From Isoetes taiwanensis (lineage: Eukaryota; Streptophyta; Lycopodiopsida; Isoetales; Isoetaceae): a DNA stretch of 64,000 nucleotides. The stretch covers positions 11,382,913-11,446,912 of the forward strand of contig JAJEKV010000024.1 in assembly GCA_021234155.1 (NCBI GenBank), written 5' to 3'. Below, in pieces: positions 40,175-53,800 of this stretch. The first letter of the stretch is position 1; each line of letters opens with the position of its first letter. The notes beneath the pieces are model-generated. The model worked only from the letters and a program-made list of their open reading frames with translations, searched no databases and was not told the DNA's origin. Position numbers and translations under genes: made by a program.

Positions 40175-42003
40175 TGTGACGTTCCAGGTATTTGTACGCT
40201 ATACACACGTATAAATACGGTGTATACATACTTCATACCGTGACACGTCACGTGTAAGGTTGGTATATCCACTTATTAATCCAAAAGGGGTTAGTTAGAA
40301 CTCCCTATATCTATTAAATATTAACCATTAGTTAATGGGAGGGCATGGGACACATGTCACCAAGTTGACTAGGTGGCCCCATGTTGACCACCTTTGGGTT
40401 GCACGTGCCAAACCATAAGGGAAGGGGTACGTACCCTAGGTGAAAAGGGAATAGTTAGGAATTGCATTAACTATTAGTTTATAGGAGCATGAGACACGTG
40501 TCTCCAAAGTGGACCAAGTGGGCCTCATGTTGACCAAGGTGGGTTGCACGTGCCCACTTTTAGGGGTAAAGCTACGTAGTAACAAACAAGGGTTTATGTG
40601 CCTTGACCAACTTGACCAAACTAATAATAAATGCTAATTATAGAAGGACACCTAGCCTATTCTAGTTGGCCAAGGGGGAAATACCAATTCTAGCCTAAGG
40701 AACCCAATCCCAAATCGATTTGGGGGAGATTAGTGCAAGTTTACCTTGCTGCCCAAGCTGCTAGCGCCCAGAGCCTCCAGCCCAGCTCGACCCAGCTCCA
40801 GCTACCCACCGTACCAGTGATGGATAACTCAAGCCCGGATACCGGTTAGTGTTATAGTAGTTCTTGATGATTTGTACTGACACTTCTTTGTTAGATGAAT
40901 GATTAAATTCAATTCTTTTATTCTTTAAAGGATAGATGGATGCTAGATGATGTATTTCTGTGATTGAACTGCTCTTTTTTGCTTCTCCTGTGAATTTGGG
41001 TTAAGGGAAGGGTAGAGACCTAAAGGCTGGTAGTTTAGATGATGTTCCTAGCTTAAATCCCTTAGAACCCTGTAAATGCGGCCTGTGCACAAGAGCCCAC
41101 CTGGCTGTGGGGGCTATGGAGTGACTTAGCACCATATAACGGACTTCATGGTGAAACGGGGGTGGAGCCTTGCTGACCGCGGGTACTGGGGCTCCTATAG
41201 TGTGCTAGTCTTATAGTCGGTCACTGAGTGTGGGCCGGGTATGGGACCGACACCTCCTGGGTGTGCAATCGGGCCTGTAGGGCTGTTTGACACTCGACAG
41301 GGGCATTGAGGTGACCTGTGGATTTTGGGGGGTTACAGTCGGGTACGAGTAGGTTATACGCTGATGCGGCACTACTCTCTAGCACACCCATGAATCCATG
41401 ATGATCCGGGAAGGGGACGCTTCCCTGACCTGCCTCAACGAGACCGGGGAGATGTAACCCGGAGTAGTCTCATAGGGTGATTCCATGAGATTGCGTCCTC
41501 GGAAGGCTATAGTCGTTCCAGAGCTTGATTCAGCCTATCTGCAAAGTGTGCACAGGAGGGGCGGATGGAGTGGACTACCCTAGCCATTGTCTTATGCCAG
41601 CCAACGCCATTGTCATGATTCCGTCTGCTGTTATCTTGAGGCCAAGCCGTCAGTTGATTTCCCCTTGTGTCTGAGCCCAGGGTAGAGCTATGGGGGTGTA
41701 AAGTGTATATTTGTATGTTATGTTATGATTATGATCTTATCATGATGGATGGGCCACCTTTCGTGGTGGTATATTATTGTTATGGTATGTGCTTGGTGCT
41801 AACATGTATGTACGCTTCCGCTATATAGGATTCCCATAGAAGGCGTGGGGCGAATGACACCTCCGTGTCCTTCACCCGGATACTCGACCATCCTGAGTAG
41901 TCCGAGGTAGTCGGAGGGCCTTTTCGTGGTGATGGAGTGCCATGGAAAGGGGATTTCCCGTATTTATACGGTCGAGCACCGTATAGGTTCGGGGAGCGTC
42001 ACA
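40175..42003 (+). repeat. 5' LTR of the non-coding element (1829 bp)
   Basis: Starts TGTGACGTTCCAGG, ends GGGGAGCGTCACA. The first 100 bp contain ACACGTCACGTG and further on GACACGTGTC, both ACGT-core palindromes of the kind bound by plant bZIP or bHLH factors. Confidence 0.95.
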
Positions 42004-42004
42004 A

Positions 42005-42016
42005 TGGTATCAGAGC
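42005..42016 (+). other. Primer binding site (initiator tRNA-Met)
   Basis: TGGTATCAGAGC, one base after the LTR. Confidence 0.95.
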
Positions 42017-42092
42017 GATGATTCTGGTAGACCAGACCATTGCACTGGCCAAAATTGACTTAGGTTGACTTATTTCCTAGAAACCCTAAATC

Positions 42093-42780
42093 GGCGTTCT
42101 AGTCATTTTAGTGTCTTAGAATTTGAAATTAGGGTCCTGAAAACCTTACAACGCCGGAACTTTAAACGGCCATAACTTTTTCTAGGTAGCTCGGATCGAA
42201 GAAATTCTTGCACCATTGGATTCAGCGACCTCGAATTAGTCTAGGGGACCCTTGTTCGACCCAAAAATGGCAACTTAGAAAACCGGCGTTCTAGTGTTTT
42301 TATCGCTCCAGAATTTGAAAATAAGACGCTAAAAACCTTACAACACCGGAACTTTGAACGGCCATAACTTTCTCTAGGAAGCTCGGATTGACCTGATTTT
42401 TGTTCCATTGGATTCAGCATCCTTGAATTGACTTAGGGGACTCCTTCGTCAACAAAAATTCGTCATGGATTTGGCCTAAAACCAAAAGTGGCGTTCTAGT
42501 GATTTCAGCGTCCCAGAATGCAAAGATAAAACACCAAAAACCCCTAGTACTCTGAAAATTGATTTGGCTATAACTTTCTGTAGACAACTCGGATTGACGA
42601 GATTTTTGTTCCAGTGCGACGAGCACACTCAAATTGACCTAAGGGGACCTTTCATCGAGTTCGAATCGACGCCGAATGGCCCCAAAACCCAAAACCCTAA
42701 TCGGAGTTCTTGGGGAAATGGCTTCCCCAAATTCAAAATGAAACACTAAAATCCCTTAGTACTCCGATTTCCAAATTGGA
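42093..42780 (+). repeat. Leader tandem repeats of about 190-210 bp
   Basis: GGCGTTCTAGT-like starts at about 42093, 42284, 42491 and 42703 mark 3 to 4 diverged units containing GGCCATAACTTT and ATTGGATTCAGC. Related to the 185-bp leader repeat of the 16.8-kb element. Confidence 0.75.
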
Positions 42781-42839
42781 GCATTCCAGCCGTCTTTAGT
42801 ATAAAAATCATTAGTTGTTAATTTTGTAGCCTATCCTTC

Positions 42840-43510
42840 CCAGTTTTGAAACCATGACCTTCCAATTCTAGCTCTAGATGCTTAACAATATGCCAAACCT
42901 TCTTATGTAGAATGTATTTATCTTACATGTCCCTTATACTACTTCGTACTCTGTTATTTCTAAAATAGCCCATCATATTAAAAAGGTCGTTGTAGGGACT
43001 TGAACCTCTGACCTTTTAATCCCAAACCCAAGTGCTTATCATTAGGCCAAGTTCCTTTTAATAGATTTATATATTCCAAATAATTCGTATACTATTCTAG
43101 TCTGTTTGCCTTGTGCAATACACTTCTTTAAAAAAAAGTCTACCATGGAGACTTGAACTCCCGACCTTCCATCTCCAAGCCAGAGGTTCCTACCAACATG
43201 TCAAGCTTCATTAAGTGTTTAGATATCTTTTTAAGCTTTTCCTATACACATCTCGTATTCTATATTCCTAGAGAGAAGAACTTAATTACATAGTCTACTA
43301 TAGGGATTTGAACCCCTAAACTTCCACCTCCAAGGCAGGGGTAATTACCACCATGCCAAATGCTTTTTCTTATTGTATATGTGCCTTATGCCCCCTTTAT
43401 GCTATCTAATATTCTGATTGCCTAGAGTGTACCAAACCCTTTTTAAAAGTCTATTGCTAGGATTTGAAACCCTTGACCTCCTACCATTAAGCCAAACCCT
43501 TCACCAATCT
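42840..43510 (-). repeat. Tandem units of about 155 bp with tRNA B-box-like motifs
   Basis: On the minus strand, motifs close to GGTTCAANTCC occur at 43006-42996 (GGTTCAAGTCC), about 43158-43148, about 43314-43304 (GGTTCAAATCC) and about 43470-43460, with a weaker one near 42850. Each is preceded by a TGG..NNTAAG-like stretch resembling the D-arm of a tRNA. No unit is a complete tRNA gene. Confidence 0.55.
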
Positions 43511-43775
43511 GATAAGGTCTCTTACAAGGGTTGACATAGCCTTTGTTCTATTTAATTAATAGTAACCCATCTTCTATTTAAGCAACCATAGCGACATGCG
43601 ATCATCCTACCAGTTACTGTTATTATCCAGACATGGGGCCTGCTCCATATTTTTGGACCCCTCACGATGAGCGATGGGAGGGAAACACCTCTAAGCAAAA
43701 TAGAATCTTTTAAGTTGGATTTAATCCACTCTCAACTCTGATAAACATTGTGTAACAACAACAAACCCTGACTTT

Positions 43776-43900
43776 AATGCTGAGGACAGCATTACTTCAA
43801 GAAGGGTAGAAAATGTGATGTTCCGACGTATTTTTGCGTTATACGTACAAATATTGTGACACATCACGTGGTACATTGGGTTCACTTAGGGGAATATTGT
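43776..43900 (+). repeat. Buried polypurine tract and LTR start inside the non-coding element
   Basis: AATGCTGAGGACAGCATT (43776-43793) and AAGAAGGGTAGAAAA are followed by TGTGATGTTCC at 43814 and then ATATTGTGACACATCACGTG, the order seen at the real 3' LTR. It is an old, diverged LTR junction of the same superfamily. Confidence 0.7.
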
Positions 43901-46900
43901 GGGTACAATACCTTATTTGACCTTATGTATTGGGGTTAAGTAAAAAAATTATAGGGACCACGGTAGCTAATAGAAGTTCTACAGTGACCAAACCTTCAGC
44001 CGACTCACTTCCTAAGACTGCATATCTCTTGACCTAACCGTTAGGGACTGCCATGCAGCACCCCTATAGATAATTGGTCTAGCTTTAATACTATCACCCT
44101 ACCATACTTCATCTTAATCGTCGTGCTCTTTTTGTAGACCATTTCCCAGATCATTGTGTATAGTCTATGGCACACACCGATTGCTTGCGTCAAAATCTCC
44201 ATAATAATGTCAATGGTTTACTCGATTTTACCTCGAGCATAGACCTTCGTACCAAACTTCACTGCCTATATGGCCGTGACTATTTATCTGTACCATATGC
44301 CTGTCAAATTGCCGGTGGCCCACCCTCTTCTAGAGTGGTTCTACCGTGACAGTTTGATGACATCCAACCAATGTCGACTAAGTCACCTCTTTCTGGGTTA
44401 TATAGATATGGTTGGCGCAACGTGTTCTAACCAATCCCTTGCGGCCTACGTGTCCTTAAGTTCCATAGTTAGATTCGCATATTCCAAGGGATTGTATGAA
44501 CATCCCAAAGGACAGTACCGCTCCAGACCCTCTCAAGAGAGACCTCTTTGACCAAAAGGCTCTTGGTGTAATCCACCATCTTGTCTTTGGGTTTTGCATG
44601 TCTTCTCTAAACTATGCACCAAATTTTTAAAAAGGGCTTCCCATGCCTTGCTTTCTTTTACCTCGAATATCTCTCTTCACTTGCTGGTAGAGACTGTCCA
44701 ATGCTGGCAGAGAGTATCCCGTCGAGTCATGCCCCTGATCCAGAAGTTGTGAAGGTCACAACCTTCTCACCCAGGTCGTTGGATATAGTAAACAAGTGTC
44801 CTTCACTTCTTTACTTCTTTAATGTGTTTGCTACCTCCAGGTTGATTTTTCATTAACCCAGTCCTTCAAGCGTGTTGCATATTCATTCTACGGTTGCTTA
44901 CTAACTGTACATTTAGTACAGCATGTCCAATTTTTTTCCTTTGGTTGTGAGCCTTATTCCTAAAGGTCATCAACGCATTTAGTCCTTCAGATATTCTTTA
45001 ACCTTGTTGTTGGCATTTACGCCACTCGCATCTGCCATACGCTATAAATGCCTTGTTCTAAGGCTACAACTATGCACGATAAAATTTTCCTTATGTTTTA
45101 ACCCGCAAATAATTGGGGGTTATGATTCCACGTTCTCGCATCCTAACAATGTGGGTTTTTCTGTCACGATGTCATGCTGCTATTGTGGCATTACAAATGA
45201 CTTGCTGTTATTTTGGAAACTGAATCTTTTTAAGATTCATAGGTCACCCAGAGCCATCATGGCGCCTGCCTTGCAGTTTGTCGGTCTTTCTAGAACACCT
45301 ATGTTTGGTCCAACTCATATAGTTATTTTTCCTGTTTTCCCTAGCGTGCATTTATGCATTGCTCCTGAGTTTCAAGTGATACCTTTGTGTACCCCATGGA
45401 ATTTATCCTTACCTGATCCAAGTGAGGATCAATTGTGCAATCTCATCTTCTGTGTCTATGCAAGACACATTTGAGCTTCTGGCAGGTAACTGCTACTTGC
45501 CACTTGGCCTGGAATTATACTAATGTATGATTCAACCTTATCATCTTAGACTTTATTTTCTTGCTGTTGACATTTATTTGAAGTGCCAACCGCAATAGCC
45601 TACCTTAGCTTGCAGTGCATTGGCTTGCACAATCTAGATGTCCTCCAAACCCTTCACTGTTAAGTTTGGGCTTTGTTTGTGTCTTTTCCTCGCCATATCA
45701 CTGCCTAGCTTACCTCACCAACATGTTATCATATGTGTACATAATATGTATGTGGTAAACATATGGCCTGATTCTACAATGCTAGGGCTTTGCTCTAACT
45801 TTGTTCCAGTGTAACGTTGTTATCTCCTTCAAACCAAACCCATTTTCTATGTGCCTTTATGATGTATCTTAGCCACCGATTTCTCGTGGATAGACAGTGG
45901 CCAACTTTACGTTGGAATTGTCGATGCTTCCTACATTTTCATAGGGTCTCTAAGTATTTCAACCAGTCCTTTAGTGCCTTGAGTACTTCAGTACCTCAAT
46001 AAACTGTGATCATCAATGTGGTTACAGGAAAATTCCAACAGCTACTACCCCAGTAAAGAGCTTTTCTGAAGACTCCTTCAGTTATATGTTCTTTGCATTC
46101 CCAACATCAACCATGGGTTGTGTACCATTACCTTAGTAGTTTCTTAGGTTCTTATAATAACCTCAACTTTTGATTAGTTTCAAATGTTGTCGTCTTCGGA
46201 CCCCTTATAATGAGGCAAAGGCATTACTGTCTTAATCTCATAATGGAAACACCCCTATGTTCGAACCTTGGCTCGCAACTGCCATAGGGTTATCCGACCC
46301 CTTATCCTCTTAAGGGACTGAACGGTATAATTCATACGAGGTCTAAACCTTTAGGTAGGAGATCTTCAAACCTCTACTTCGGAGTCTAGCCTTGCTTTCC
46401 TACGAGTAGGGTCACATTCGTATACGGACCGTTGGTCTACATAATCTCATCCCTTTTACTCTATACACCTTGTCTCCATCATATTGGGACTTGGAATTGT
46501 TATGTATTGCCCTCTTGGCAGTTATCCTACAGTATAATTTCCAAAGTCACTGTCCTTCGCTTCTTCCATTCTTGGATGGGATATTTCATATATCTCGTAT
46601 TTCCACAGGCACTAAATACTCTCAGCTTATATGCTGATTTAAATCCTCAGTATCTAGCACCCTTGCATCATTACTCAGTTCTTTCACTTCTATTCCACCC
46701 ATCCCTGGGATGTTCTTGAATGTAACATCTTATATCATCGTATATGCTGGTTTTATTCTAGCTATGCCCTTGATTTAAATTTCTTTCATGTCCTTAATAT
46801 GTTGTACCTACCAAAGATAGTCAACTCCAAACCATTGGGATAACTTGAATGCTTATCTCTGGTAGATCATACATGACCTAAATTCTTCATCTATGAGCAT

Positions 46901-48990
46901 ATCAGTATGCTTACTCTTTAACCTTGTCAAGTGACATTCCATTCACCGTTTGAATGTCATAGTCGACAACCTTGCTGTCATCAGTAATGTAGTATTTGAT
47001 ACTACTAAATCCTTCCAGCATTCACGACCCTTACCTTGTTATTATGTAACATGGTAACATTCGTAAGCCAATCCTAAGTCTAGAATCGTATAGGATTGCT
47101 AAACATAGCACCTAGCTTTGCTTATAGTTGCTGACTATATGCTACAATCCTCACCAACTATATGCTTATACACGTAATACTCTTGTCCCAGACTGCAATC
47201 CCAATCCGCTTCCGTATGACAACTTAGTGGATCATATAATCCACCAGCAATTCAATCGCTTGTTCTCTCAAACCTATTTTCTTGACTTGTTATCTTGTTC
47301 TATATAGGTGTTGTGGCTTTTACCACCACTTTAAAATGTCTACGACACACTCTTAGCTAAACCTAGTTCGACTTAATACCCGAGAACCAATCACACAATC
47401 AACAATGAGAGTTGTCATTCTATGTCCCTAGTGAACGTGTACAACGTTTAATATAGGTAATCTTTTCTACGCTATATCCGTATAATATCATATGGATTGT
47501 GAACTAAAAGTTTTTTATTACACACCCTTCCTTCTTCGCTCCTGGATTAAATGTTCCAGTAGGCGAATAACCACCGGGAGCTACTCCTGGACAGCCAAAC
47601 CACTGTACCAAGTCTAGCACATTCTCCTTGGAAAGTAATCCATCGGGTACCTATCTTGTTGTATTCCACACTTTGAGTTATTCAAAATGTCCTACATTTG
47701 AAATGTTGTTCATAACAACTTTCATGTTTTTTTTTTATCTCATATGTGTCTCCTGGGCACATTGTTTGCATTCCTTTCCCATCCTAATGGTAGTATGGAC
47801 ACCTTATTTCTTTGCTTAATTTACCTCCAATTCTTTTGACCTTGTGGGGACACTATGTTCCACACTCTGGGCATCTCGCTAGAATCTAGTAATTACGATT
47901 TTATCTTACGGACCCGTACCCTTGCATCTATATTGCAAACCTAAGGAACTTCGACCTGCTTATGAGACGCAAATTTTGGATTATTTAATAATCCATCAAT
48001 TATGGGCCACTGTCATTACACGACATTCATCTTCTAATTCCACTGAATCATACCTTGAATCAAATAGCAATAGGTTCTGAAATGTAGGATCGGCATACTA
48101 TATCTTTGCCACCATCGTTAGAACTATCACTTCCAAAATAATCCTTTTTTGGATGATGGATAGTTATGAATTAGCTCGTACCTTGGTATCTTTTCCCAGT
48201 AACCTGTTGTATGAACAACTATATGGTGATCTATTTTGTATCATCATAAAATAAATCGTATCCTCTTTATCATGGGATCACACATACTATGCTATCCATT
48301 TCCATGACAGATGTATTTCCACTCGTTATTCCAAATCTCTAGTACTTATTTATTAATGGGATATTTAATATTCCATTTAGTCATCAGCACCTAGCGAAAC
48401 TTCCTACTGTCCAGCCTACGATATACTATGGCGTGCTATTGTTGTCGCCTACCGAATTTAAACCATGTTTTCTCGTCAATAGACCCTTCCATGACTAGCC
48501 ATATGATTGCCACCGATAAATTATATGGAGTTACATTACCTACCATGTTATTTAATCATTTAATTTTCTTTCTGCACTGTTCAATCTCAAACTAGCTTGA
48601 ACCTCCAAGCTATTGTAATTTTACATCCTCTACCTTGTTTCCAGCAGTTTTCTACCTCAACTACGTAAGGTTACCCTTGTACTCTTATATCATAGGTGTA
48701 CAAGTGTTAAAAGCATCCTTATGCAACCTATATATAACACCTTCAAAGTATCCTTATATTGGATACATACCCTACCGTCTACACTCTTAGATGTGCATTT
48801 CTATAGCACATTTCCATTAAGTTGTATGCCATATTATATAAATTGCACATTACAAGTCATTTCCAAATTGATCACTTTGAACATGGCAACTCCTGTGTGA
48901 CTTATAACCTCGAATCACCTCTTTAAGGAGGGGAGAATTTACCGCCTACCAGGTCACATGCACCTGGGAGAAATTCGAGATCCCTGCATT
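43901..48990. other. Non-coding interior of the LARD-like element
   Basis: About 5 kb without gag, pol or any recognisable domain on either strand. ORFs are short (up to 156 codons at 45004-45474) and hydrophobic with many Cys, as expected from pyrimidine-rich DNA and not from genes. Confidence 0.6.
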
Positions 48991-48996
48991 AGCCTT

Positions 48997-49032
48997 GATG
49001 CTGAGGACAGCATCATTTTAAGGAGGGGAGAA
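48997..49032 (+). other. Hairpin and polypurine tract before the 3' LTR
   Basis: GATGCTGAGGACAGCATC (48997-49014) folds with 7-base arms. AAGGAGGGGAGAA (49020-49032) abuts the 3' LTR. Confidence 0.85.
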
Positions 49033-50870
49033 TGTGACGTTCCAGGTATTTGTACGCTATACACACGTATAAATACGGTGTATACATACTTCATACCGTG
49101 ACACGTCACGTGTAAGGTTGGTATATCCACTTATTAATCCAAAAGGGGTTAGTTAGAACTCCCTATATCTATTAAATATTAACCATTAGTTAATGGGAGG
49201 GCATGGGACACATGTCACCAAGTTGACTAGGTGGCCCCATGTTGACCACCTTTGGGTTGCACGTGCCAAACCATAAGGGAAGGGGTACGTACCCTAGGTG
49301 AAAAGGGAATAGTTAGGAATTGCATTAACTATTAGTTTATAGGAGCATGAGACACGTGTCTCCAAAGTGGACCAAGTGGGCCTCATGTTGACCAAGGTGG
49401 GTTGCACGTGCCCACTTTTAGGGGTAAAGCTACGTAGTAACAAACAAGGGTTTATGTGCCTTGACCAACTTGACCAAACTAATAATAAATGCTAATTATA
49501 GAAGGACACCTAGCCTATTCTAGTTGGCCAAGGGGGAAATACCAATTCTAGCCTAAGGAACCCAATCCCAAATCGATTTGGGGGAGATTAGTGCAAGTTT
49601 ACCTTGCTGCCCAAGCTGCTAGCGCCCGAGCCTCCAAATTTCCCAAAATTTCGACCCAACTCCAGCTACCCACCGTACCAGTGATGGATAACTCAAGCCC
49701 GGATACCGGTTAGTGTTATAGTAGTTCTTGATGATTTGTACTGACACTTCTTTGTTAGATGAATGATTAAATTCAATTCTTTTATTCTTTAAAGGATAGA
49801 TGGATGCTAGATGATGTATTTCTGTGATTGAACTGCTCTTTTTTGCTTCTCCTGTGAATTTGGGTTAAGGGAAGGGTAGAGACCTAAAGGCTGGTAGTTT
49901 AGATGATGTTCCTAGCTTAAATCCCTTAGAACCCTGTAAATGCGGCTCAGGCACAAGAGCCCACCCGGGCCGTGGGGCTATGGAGTGACTTAGCACCATA
50001 TAACGGACTTCATGGTGAAACGGGGGTGGAGCCTTGTCGATCGCTGGCACTGGGTGCTCCTACAAAGGTGCTAGTCTTATAGTTTGGTCACCGAAAGTGT
50101 GGCCGGCATGGGACCGACACCTCCTGGGTGTGCAATCGGGCCTGTAGGGCTGTTTGACACTCGACAGGGGCACTGAGGTGACCTGTGGATTTTGGGGGGT
50201 TACAGTCGGGTACGAGTAGGTTATACGCTGATGCGGCACTACTCTCTAGCACACCCATGAATCCATGATGATCCGGGAAGGGGACGCTTCCCTGACCTGC
50301 CTCAACGAGACCGGGGAGATGTAACCCGGAGTAGTCTCATAGGGTGATTCCATGAGATTGCGTCCTCGGAAGGCTATAGTCGTTCCAGAGCTTGATTCAG
50401 CCTATCTGCAAAGTGTGCACAGGAGGGGCGGATGGAGTGGACTACCCTAGCCATTGTCTTATGCCAGCCAACGCCATTGTCATGATTCCGTCTGCTGTTA
50501 TCTTGAGGCCAAGCCGTCAGTTGATTTCCCCTTGTGTCTGAGCCCAGGGTAGAGCTATGGGGGTGTAAAGTGTATATTTGTATGTTATGTTATGATTATG
50601 ATCTTATCATGATGGATGGGCCACCTTTCGTGGTGGTATATTATTGTTATGGTATGTGCTTGGTGCTAACATGTATGTACGCTTCCGCTATATAGGATTC
50701 CCATAGAAGGCGTGGGGCGAATGACACCTCCGTGTCCTTCACCCGGATACTCGACCATCCTGAGTAGTCCGAGGTAGTCGGAGGGCCTTTTCGTGGTGAT
50801 GGAGTGCCATGGAAAGGGGATTTCCCGTATTTATACGGTCGAGCACCGTATAGGTTCGGGGAGCGTCACA
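49033..50870 (+). repeat. 3' LTR of the non-coding element (1838 bp)
   Basis: Near-identical to 40175-42003, except for dense differences at about 49625-49660 and 49945-50115. Followed by the target duplication TATTG. Confidence 0.95.
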
Positions 50871-53800
50871 TATTGCATACATGCCTTTGCCTTCGGGCCA
50901 AAACCAAGCTCGAACAAAAGCCATGATCTTCGGCTAAAGTGCCTTTAATCTAAAGAAAATGAAGAAAAACAGCTAAAAGAATCTAAGCGAGATGCTTGCC
51001 GCTCTTATGGAGTTTTTGCTTGGCCAGGAAGTTGCATCCGAAGCTTGCTTGGCGGTTTGCAGAGTCTCCAATGTTTTGTGCACTAACAAATTTGATTAAT
51101 TGGGGTGACCCTGAGAACAAGATATTGTTTAATTTAAGAGATTCAATTAAAGGACACATTCATTGTTTTATCACATTGTTTTATCACATTCAGTACTATT
51201 ACCATCCATACATTACAAATTACGACTTTATGCATAAAACGCAGTGTGCAATAACAAAGTGATGATGACAGAAGAGAGTTTGAAGAATATTTACTAGAAT
51301 TCTAGAGCAGGATGAGATTTCTTGTAGTTTTGGGTTTTTGGCATGTAGAGATTATCGTAGTTGACTCAAAGACTTAAAGAATATGCGAAGTTTACTTGTG
51401 GTGGTGCCACGATGACCCTTTGTCAAAAAATGCATTTTTATTGGAGGAAACATTGTAAACGTTTTTTGTTGAAATGTTGCGTGATTCGTGATAAAAATGT
51501 CAAGTTGTTAGGCTTCTTCTAGAGAAAGACCTGCTTTGGGCTCTTATTGACATTGTCTTATAGATCCAGAAATGTTTCAACCTAATGTTAGTTGCAACGG
51601 TAGCTGTTGCTGCCAGTATTATGATCATTGTTGGTGGAAAGTGGCTTTCACGTCAGATTTCAAAAACGAAAAATGGAACAATCTAGTAAGTAGGAGTAAA
51701 TGTTTTCTATTCCAAATAGAACTAGCTTAAAAGGCCCAACAAGAGCCTTGGGCGCTTCTGTGTTTATTGCATTTGATTAGCTTAGATTGTTTTGACTGGT
51801 TTTTTTTTTTTTTTTTTAAGCATAGTTTGTACCTTGTATAACAAAGAATTAACAATTGTTGGATATTAACATTATTGAATATTATTTTTGGGTTGCCCCT
51901 AGTGGGGGGGCAAACCTTTGCTCAAGTGGGATTCTTGGAATATGTTGTGGATATGCTGTTGGCTGATCAATTGAAACTATCGGTTGAGCAACCGGACCAA
52001 CTGGTTTCGGTTGCCTTAGATCGGGTGTGGATCGGGTGTTGGTATCCTATGGTTAGAGAGGATCACCAAAACTCTGCCTTTGTAGAAGTAATAAAATGCA
52101 CCAAGAAGGGTCTTGCATCTAGAAATCCATTTTTCGAGAGTTAAGTTCATAAGCCGTGGTCGTCTCTTTGGCATTCTAGAAGCATTCAAGCCACAGCCGA
52201 GTTTTCCTTTGCCTCCTTTAGCCCTATTTCTGCCGAAGGGTACCATGTCTGTGGCAAGAGATGGTTTCCACATTTCAGAAGCACACAATTTGTCAGAGCT
52301 AGAGTCTTAGAGTTGTGTATATGGATGGTGATTCAAGCAGGTGTTAGGTACGAGATCAAGCCTCAATCAATGTATACTTTGAAATTTAATGCATAACAGG
52401 GTCAAGGGTTTGGATTACAGTTGCCTAGTCAAAAATATTTTTTTCGAGTATAATCTCTTGATGTGGTTCTTATTGCAGCTCACATATGTGTTCACAACTT
52501 TGGCAAGAGAAAAATTGGGGCACTTGAAGTGCAAGGCTCAAATTCTTGAAGATATAGTCCAGTGTCCAGTAGGTTCCATGCATAGATAAGCAAGTCAGAA
52601 TGGCTAGAAAAGAGACCTTCAAAATTAGAGCATTAATCCTTTGTTTAGTTGGCAAGTGTTTGAGGTCAAGCTTCTGTTTCACAATATCATTGGCAGATTA
52701 AGAGGTTCTATATAGTTATATAGTGGCGATGAGCACCCACCGCCTTTTCCTCTCTTGAAAATGTCTACCATGATGAATCTCTTCTGGACAAAGCTAGATT
52801 TAGATTTGATAATTTGCGCTCCGGTTTTATCCGGCTAGCACTGCTTGTTTTGTTTGATAGATATGCTGACTACTGCCTCTTAGATGGTTGATTAGCTTTT
52901 GGGGCGTGTAGTGATTCACAATCCTACTCTTTGCACTTGGGTCTTGTAGCTTCTACAACACCGCTTGAAACTCCAAGACATTAGAGAAGTTTCGCACGGC
53001 ATCATCAAGTGTTAAAGTGCTCCATGATTCTCTTGTCGCCAAAGCTCCCCGTAAAGCGAGATGAAGATATTACACTTTGCTCAAAGAACTTGGGGCTTCC
53101 ATCATGGTAGTTTATGTTCATTTGTACTCATAGAAGAGAAAAAAAAAAAGGGGAGGGGGAACAAAAACAAAAAATCTAGTAAGTAGGGCTAAATGTTTTC
53201 TATTCCAAATAGAACTAGCAAAAAGGCCCAACAGGAGCCTTGGGCAGTTTTAGGCTTAAATTTAGTTTTGTATTTGATTAGCTTAGATTGTTTTGCATGG
53301 TGTTTTTTTTTTTTTTTTTTTTTTTAAGGCATAGTTTGTACCTTGTATAACAAACAATAAAAAACTGTTGGATATTAACATTATTGAACATCATTTTTAA
53401 CTTGATTGGAGCTTTGCATGGGTCTTAATTTTTCTAGGTCCTTTTAAGACTATAATAGAACAGAATAGAATAGAGGCTTGGTGATGAGGTGCCATGTAGA
53501 CAGGGTATATTTTACACTATAGAAGGCTTTGGCAAAGTCTTTTAAAACAAGATGCTAATGCATCAATGGGTTGTCCATTAGAAGACCCATATATGCGTCC
53601 TTAACTAGGCATCATTGTGGTCATCGTGCAAGTGGCAAGGATTGAGCTTATGCATTTTTTATTCATTATAATCATCTTGCAAGTGGTAAAAATCGATTTC
53701 GTTGTAGTTTCGATTAAAGATAACATGGAATGCTATTGGTTTCCTAAATATAGATGCATTAAGTATTAAATCCAAATTGGAAGCTTAGATGGCATTAAGC

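Larger units (their letters stand above)
40175..50870 (+). mobile_element. Non-coding LTR retrotransposon (LARD-like), 10.7 kb
   Basis: LTRs at 40175-42003 and 49033-50870 (TGTGACG..CGTCACA), target duplication TATTG (40170-40174 and 50871-50875), primer site and polypurine tract are all present. The 7.0-kb interior has no gag or pol ORF. LTR ends, leader and the hairpin before the polypurine tract are related to those of the 16.8-kb Ty3/gypsy element. It is therefore a large non-autonomous derivative that would need proteins from such a partner. Confidence 0.9.

Noticed and set aside
45004-45474. 156-codon ORF in the LARD-like element
   Set aside because: Hydrophobic, Cys-rich, no domain, in pyrimidine-rich DNA. 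No support as a gene.
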